Source: Chryseobacterium sp. GVT01B (GTDB taxonomy: Bacteria; Bacteroidota; Bacteroidia; Flavobacteriales; Weeksellaceae). From it: DNA of 64,000 nucleotides. A program made the translations under genes and the position numbers. Every line of letters begins with the position of its first letter. The stretch's first letter is position 1. Location of the stretch: positions 1 to 64,000 of the forward strand of contig NZ_JAHXYI010000002.1 of the NCBI RefSeq assembly GCF_019970045.1. Direction: 5' to 3'. Positions 60,588 through 64,000 of this stretch are shown piece after piece. The notes under the pieces were generated by a model. It ran no database searches. It was not told the origin of the DNA and saw only the letters and a program-made list of their open reading frames with translations.

Positions 60588-61154
60588 ATGAAAAAATTAA
60601 GTTTGACCTTCCTTTTTTGTTTATTAAGTTTTATGACTTTCGCGCAATCGTTGAAAGTGGTTATTAAGCAGGACGGAAAAGTGATTGAGCCTGTGAATGA
60701 TGTTTATGAACTGAAAAAATCTACTTTTCAATTTGAGATTACGTCTACCAACCTGGAAGGATTTTTAATAGGTGCCACTACGAATAAAGACATCTATGCA
60801 GGAGCTCTGGGCGTTTTGAATATGGATGTGCCATGGTTTCAGAATACAGGTATGGCAGAAGAGCTATATAATAAGGACAAAGAGATGTTTCTGATGGATT
60901 CTGCACCATCGTACTGGTACTATACAGATGCGAAGGATCACAGATTTGATAAAAACCCTAAAGGTAATGCCAAACAATGGACAGCTACCCGTACTATTAC
61001 AAGGTTTTATGATATCATGGTAGATCAGCCCATCAATCTGAAAGATTTTGACGGCAGCGTTTTTATGCTGATGTATCAGCCTGAATATAATGATGAATAT
61101 GATTTAATAGGAAAGAAAAACCTGTTTCAGGCTGCGTTGAAATTCAAAGACTAA
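60588..61154 (+). CDS. Secreted protein of unknown function (188 aa)
   Basis: The signal peptide (MKKLSLTFLFCLLSFMTFAQ) is cleaved after FAQ. The mature protein starts with SLKVVIKQDGKVIEPVNDVYEL, has a WYYTDAKDHRFDKNPKGNAKQW middle and ends in FQAALKFKD. No domain is recognised. It stands alone before a terminator and convergent with the two-component system. Confidence 0.65.
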   Translation: MKKLSLTFLFCLLSFMTFAQSLKVVIKQDGKVIEPVNDVYELKKSTFQFEITSTNLEGFLIGATTNKDIYAGALGVLNMDVPWFQNTGMAEELYNKDKEMFLMDSAPSYWYYTDAKDHRFDKNPKGNAKQWTATRTITRFYDIMVDQPINLKDFDGSVFMLMYQPEYNDEYDLIGKKNLFQAALKFKD

Positions 61155-61182
61155 GAGAACACACCCGATTATTTGATTATAT

Positions 61183-61223
61183 AAAAAAAGGTCTGCTTTT
61201 ACGATGTAAGCAGGCCTTTTTGT
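61183..61223. terminator. Terminator between the secreted protein and the response regulator
   Basis: AAAAAGGTCTGCTT / AAGCAGGCCTTTTT (one G-T pair) with T tracts on both strands. Confidence 0.85.
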
Positions 61224-61235
61224 TGGATGAATATG

Positions 61236-61865
61236 TTATTCGATTACCAAACCGTATTCTATAGCCAGCTTAATGGCAGAACTAAGATTAGAGGTTTGAA
61301 ATTTTTCAATAAGATTTTTTCTGTGGCTTTCTACCGTGTGCGGGCTGATAAAGAACTTTTCTGCCATTTGATTGGTTGTAAGTCCTTTTGCTGCCTCGGC
61401 TAAAATTTCCTTTTCTCTTCGGGTCAGTTTCGGGACATGATTTAATCCATCTGCAGATTTTTTTTCCAGAACAGATCTGGTTTGTGAGCATAAAAATCGG
61501 TTACCGGCATTTACGGCTGTAATTCCTTCAAGGATTTCGGAAACTGAAGCATTTTTCTGAATGTATCCCAAAGCACCTTCAGCCAAAGTACTGTTAATAA
61601 CAGGCAGCTCATTGTGAACGCTGAGAATGATAATCTGAAGGTTACTGTACTTTTTCTTTAAAGGCTTTATCAGCTCGATGCTGTTGATATCTGCCAGATT
61701 GATGTCCAACAGTAAAATATCAACTGCTTGTTTTGCCAGACCTGCATTCATTTCTGAAACGTTTTTGAAACAGTCTACAACATCTATCGTATCGCTGTTT
61801 CCTAAAATATTTTTCAGTCCTTCCAAGAGAAGTGGGTGATCATCTGTTATGGCTACTTTTATCAT
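61236..61865 (-). CDS. NarL/LuxR-type response regulator
   Basis: The 209-residue protein has a receiver domain with acidic pocket DD8-9, phospho-acceptor D54 (DILLLDINLAD) and lysine in IQKNASVSE. It has a C-terminal LuxR helix-turn-helix (LTRREKEILAEAAKGLTTNQMAEKFFISPHTVESHRKNL). It is activated by the kinase encoded directly upstream, 2 bp away. Target genes are not in view. Confidence 0.93.
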   Translation of the reverse strand: MIKVAITDDHPLLLEGLKNILGNSDTIDVVDCFKNVSEMNAGLAKQAVDILLLDINLADINSIELIKPLKKKYSNLQIIILSVHNELPVINSTLAEGALGYIQKNASVSEILEGITAVNAGNRFLCSQTRSVLEKKSADGLNHVPKLTRREKEILAEAAKGLTTNQMAEKFFISPHTVESHRKNLIEKFQTSNLSSAIKLAIEYGLVIE

Positions 61866-61867
61866 GT

Positions 61868-64000
61868 TTAATGAATAGGAATTTGAAGTTCTATACTGGT
61901 ACCAATATTCAGTTCGGAGGTGATATTCATTGTTCCTTTTAAAAATTGGACTCTTAATTCTATGTTGTGAAAACCTGCTGTTTTTCTCACATCCAGGTTT
62001 GTATGATCGAAGCCTTTACCATTATCTTCTACTGTAAGATTTAACAGATTTTCTTCTTCGCTTACCTGAACAATAATCTCTGAAGTATCGGCATGTTTTA
62101 TCGCGTTATTCACCAATTCCTGAATGATTCTGTAGATAATCAGCTGCTTTTCCTTTGATATTGAATTGCTGTAATTGATAAATTCGGTATGGATTTCTAA
62201 TGCGTTATTGGATATACGGGAAGCAAACTCCTGAATGGCTACTTCCAATCCGTATTTCGTTAATAAATCAGGCATTAAATTATGTGCTACTATTCTTAAC
62301 TCTTCTACAGCTCCATCAATTTGCTCAATCGATTTTGAAATTCCTTCTTCTATATTTTCGGACTGATGAGGATTTAAATAAGACAACTGATGTTTCGTTC
62401 CTGAAAGCAAACCTCCCAATCCGTCATGAAGATCACGGGCAAGACGGCCACGCTCCTGCTCCTGCCCTTCAAGCAATGCGGTAAGTGTAGATATTTTTGA
62501 GTTTTGTTTCTCTTGTTCCATGGCTAAAGCATGCAGCTCGTCTCTTCGTTTAATAGACTTTGCACGCTGTTTATAGGCATAAAGCAATAAGAGAATCAGA
62601 ACAATGAAAAAGATAATAAAAAAGATGTAGTACGTATTGATCTTTTCCTTGAATGCCAACAGCTTTTTAAAGTTGTTGATATCGTTATTTTTCTGCTGGG
62701 TTTCCAGTTTTGCCAAACGAAGCTGCTGTTCTTTTTTCTCTGATTCAAGTTCTGAAAATTTCAGTCGCTCACGCTGGTTTTCTTCTACCAGTTTTAGGTT
62801 GTTGTAGACCTGCTCACGCTGTGCACGCAAAATGTTAATCAACTTAATTTCCTGTGCTTTTTTATCACTTTCCAGTTGTAATTTGATGTATTTCTGCTCC
62901 TGTCGTTCTTTATCAAACTGCGATTCTAATCTTTTGGTAATATCAAGTTTTTCCTGATCGTAAACACTTTTGTATTGATCAACATAGCTTTTATAATAAG
63001 TCAATGCTTCTTTGTAATTCCCTTGCTCTTCACTGATTCTGGATAAAGACTCAAGAATAGACAGTTCAATATTATGATCTCTCACCGGACTTTTTCCAAT
63101 TTCCATAGAGGCTTTTAGAAAATAAGATTTGGCTAAATCATAACTCTTATTCTGCAGCGCCAGTTCTGCCAGAATCCCAAACGAAGAAGCGATATGAATG
63201 GCATCACCGGTTTCCAGACTTACTTTATTAGCAAGCTGGGCATATTGCATCGCCTTATCACTGTCAAATTCTGTATATAAATTGGCTAAATTAATGGCCG
63301 CATAAGAAAGACTGCTTCTGTTAAGCATCCTGTCTTTATTTTTGTTGAAAGTCGCAATAGCCTGCAGATAATACTGCTCTGTTTTATCTCTTAACTCTGT
63401 ATTTGATGGATTTTGAATGTATTTTTGTTCATACACATACCCCATTCGCATATAGGCATCGAAGATAAGATTTGGATCATTTTGCCTGGATGCCAGTAAT
63501 AGAAACTGTTTACTATATTTTTCTTCCAGCTGGTATTCATTGAGATTAGAATAAATAGTGGATAATTCTTTTGCTACATTGCCAAATCTCCCGTACAGCG
63601 TAGAAGTTGTTGGTGAGTTTTCGTAATAATCAATCGCTTTCAGGTAAGCAGAAACAGCATCGGTCGTTTTATTATTACGGGCAAGGATCCAGCCTTTTGC
63701 ATATTGTACATAACCTTTTGCTTCATTACTATTCGTTTTTAAGCTATATGCCTTTGCGATGTCAAGACTTTTTGAAGACTCCGCTGTTTTATTATCCAGC
63801 CGATAGTTCATGGCTTGCACCGCGTATAAAATTGTGGCATACTTTCCGTCTGTCTGTCTTACAGCAATGGAAATATTGGTTTCTAAAATCTGATAAGATT
63901 TAGGTTTAAGGTTATGAAAAAATAAGGCAGTCGCGTATTTGGGAGCCAGGTTGAGCTGTTCTGCCGTATTGCTTGATGCATGATTGTATTCTCTTTCTAA
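61868..64000 (-). CDS. TPR-containing sensor histidine kinase, 5' end beyond the window
   Basis: The frame is open from 64000, so the protein continues off the right edge. Visible are TPR-like helical repeats over about 400 residues, a long coiled coil (KKEQQLRLAKLETQQKN), one membrane segment (YYIFFIIFFIVLILLLLYAY) and a cytoplasmic kinase. The HisKA_3 phospho-acceptor box is ARDLHDGLGGLLSG; the HATPase motifs are VNNAIKHA and DNGKGFD. The TPR part would be periplasmic. It forms a two-component system with the regulator next to it. Confidence 0.9.
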   Translation of the reverse strand, partial: LEREYNHASSNTAEQLNLAPKYATALFFHNLKPKSYQILETNISIAVRQTDGKYATILYAVQAMNYRLDNKTAESSKSLDIAKAYSLKTNSNEAKGYVQYAKGWILARNNKTTDAVSAYLKAIDYYENSPTTSTLYGRFGNVAKELSTIYSNLNEYQLEEKYSKQFLLLASRQNDPNLIFDAYMRMGYVYEQKYIQNPSNTELRDKTEQYYLQAIATFNKNKDRMLNRSSLSYAAINLANLYTEFDSDKAMQYAQLANKVSLETGDAIHIASSFGILAELALQNKSYDLAKSYFLKASMEIGKSPVRDHNIELSILESLSRISEEQGNYKEALTYYKSYVDQYKSVYDQEKLDITKRLESQFDKERQEQKYIKLQLESDKKAQEIKLINILRAQREQVYNNLKLVEENQRERLKFSELESEKKEQQLRLAKLETQQKNNDINNFKKLLAFKEKINTYYIFFIIFFIVLILLLLYAYKQRAKSIKRRDELHALAMEQEKQNSKISTLTALLEGQEQERGRLARDLHDGLGGLLSGTKHQLSYLNPHQSENIEEGISKSIEQIDGAVEELRIVAHNLMPDLLTKYGLEVAIQEFASRISNNALEIHTEFINYSNSISKEKQLIIYRIIQELVNNAIKHADTSEIIVQVSEEENLLNLTVEDNGKGFDHTNLDVRKTAGFHNIELRVQFLKGTMNITSELNIGTSIELQIPIH

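Noticed and set aside
1..64000. CRISPR arrays, rRNA, tRNA, riboswitches
   Set aside because: I looked for regular spaced repeats, tRNA-like TTCGANNC cloverleaves, rRNA text and common riboswitch cores and found none. A covariance-model scan would settle this.

Overview
This 64 kb window is chromosomal DNA from a low-GC member of the Bacteroidota, most likely a Chryseobacterium or close relative (Weeksellaceae). The grounds are a GLPGLI-family protein, C-terminal type IX secretion (T9SS) sorting domains, Bacteroidota-type promoters (TAnnTTTG boxes), bacillithiol-associated enzymes, and PorT-like outer-membrane barrels. I see no rRNA, tRNA, CRISPR array or intact prophage. The only recognisable mobile element is the 3' end of an IS3-family insertion sequence at the left edge.

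Layout. 1-7.8 kb: IS end, small secreted proteins, a DHDPS-family/cupin pair opposite a MocR regulator, and an exported flavodoxin-RidA fusion opposite an AraC regulator. 7.8-16.8 kb: a minus-strand stress block (DUF6766 membrane protein, FAD-Rieske oxidoreductase, small lipoprotein, SDR, CinA-like amidase, large-subunit catalase, two unknowns, ferritin-like DUF892 protein) followed by two paralogous Crp/Fnr regulators. 17-19.6 kb: an EamA exporter divergent from a second MocR regulator. 19.7-21.7 kb: an overlapping bacillithiol operon (YfiT-like transferase, DUF1569, YtxJ, Crp/Fnr). 21.7-26.4 kb: DEAD-box helicase, pncA with a decayed copy of its own 5' end nearby, a pseudouridine synthase and aroB. 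26.6-31.2 kb: five tandem paralogous outer-membrane barrel genes. 31.4-36.3 kb: glycerophosphodiesterase, purF, purC, DUF3307 and SatD.

36.5-43.5 kb: a T9SS endonuclease, acyl-CoA dehydrogenase, a DinB protein and a T9SS M12B-type metalloprotease. 44-45.1 kb: a lipoprotein with a TNT-like (NAD+ glycohydrolase) domain, followed 10 bp later by a small zinc-ribbon protein, which I read as a candidate toxin-immunity pair. 45.3-48 kb: unknown membrane protein, MazG-like pyrophosphohydrolase, thioredoxin-like protein, DUF4230 and a small lysine-rich protein. 48-52.6 kb: leuACDB. 52.8-58.6 kb: an unknown helical protein, an M19 dipeptidase, thrS and infC. 58.7-64 kb: unknown lipoproteins, a gene remnant, and a LuxR-type two-component system whose kinase gene runs off the right edge.

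Main observations for follow-up: (1) a sigma-54-like -24/-12 element (GG-N10-G, usually TTGGCA...TTTG) before each barrel gene, before an apparently gene-less transcription unit in the same array, and before the small gene at 47.8 kb; (2) the TNT-like lipoprotein/zinc-ribbon pair; (3) the degenerate pncA promoter and start near 21.7 kb; (4) two 18-bp palindromes over the apparently leaderless satD start; (5) infC with an AUA start and no rpmI-rplT after it; (6) several unrelated intergenic inverted-repeat families, one inside the leu operon.
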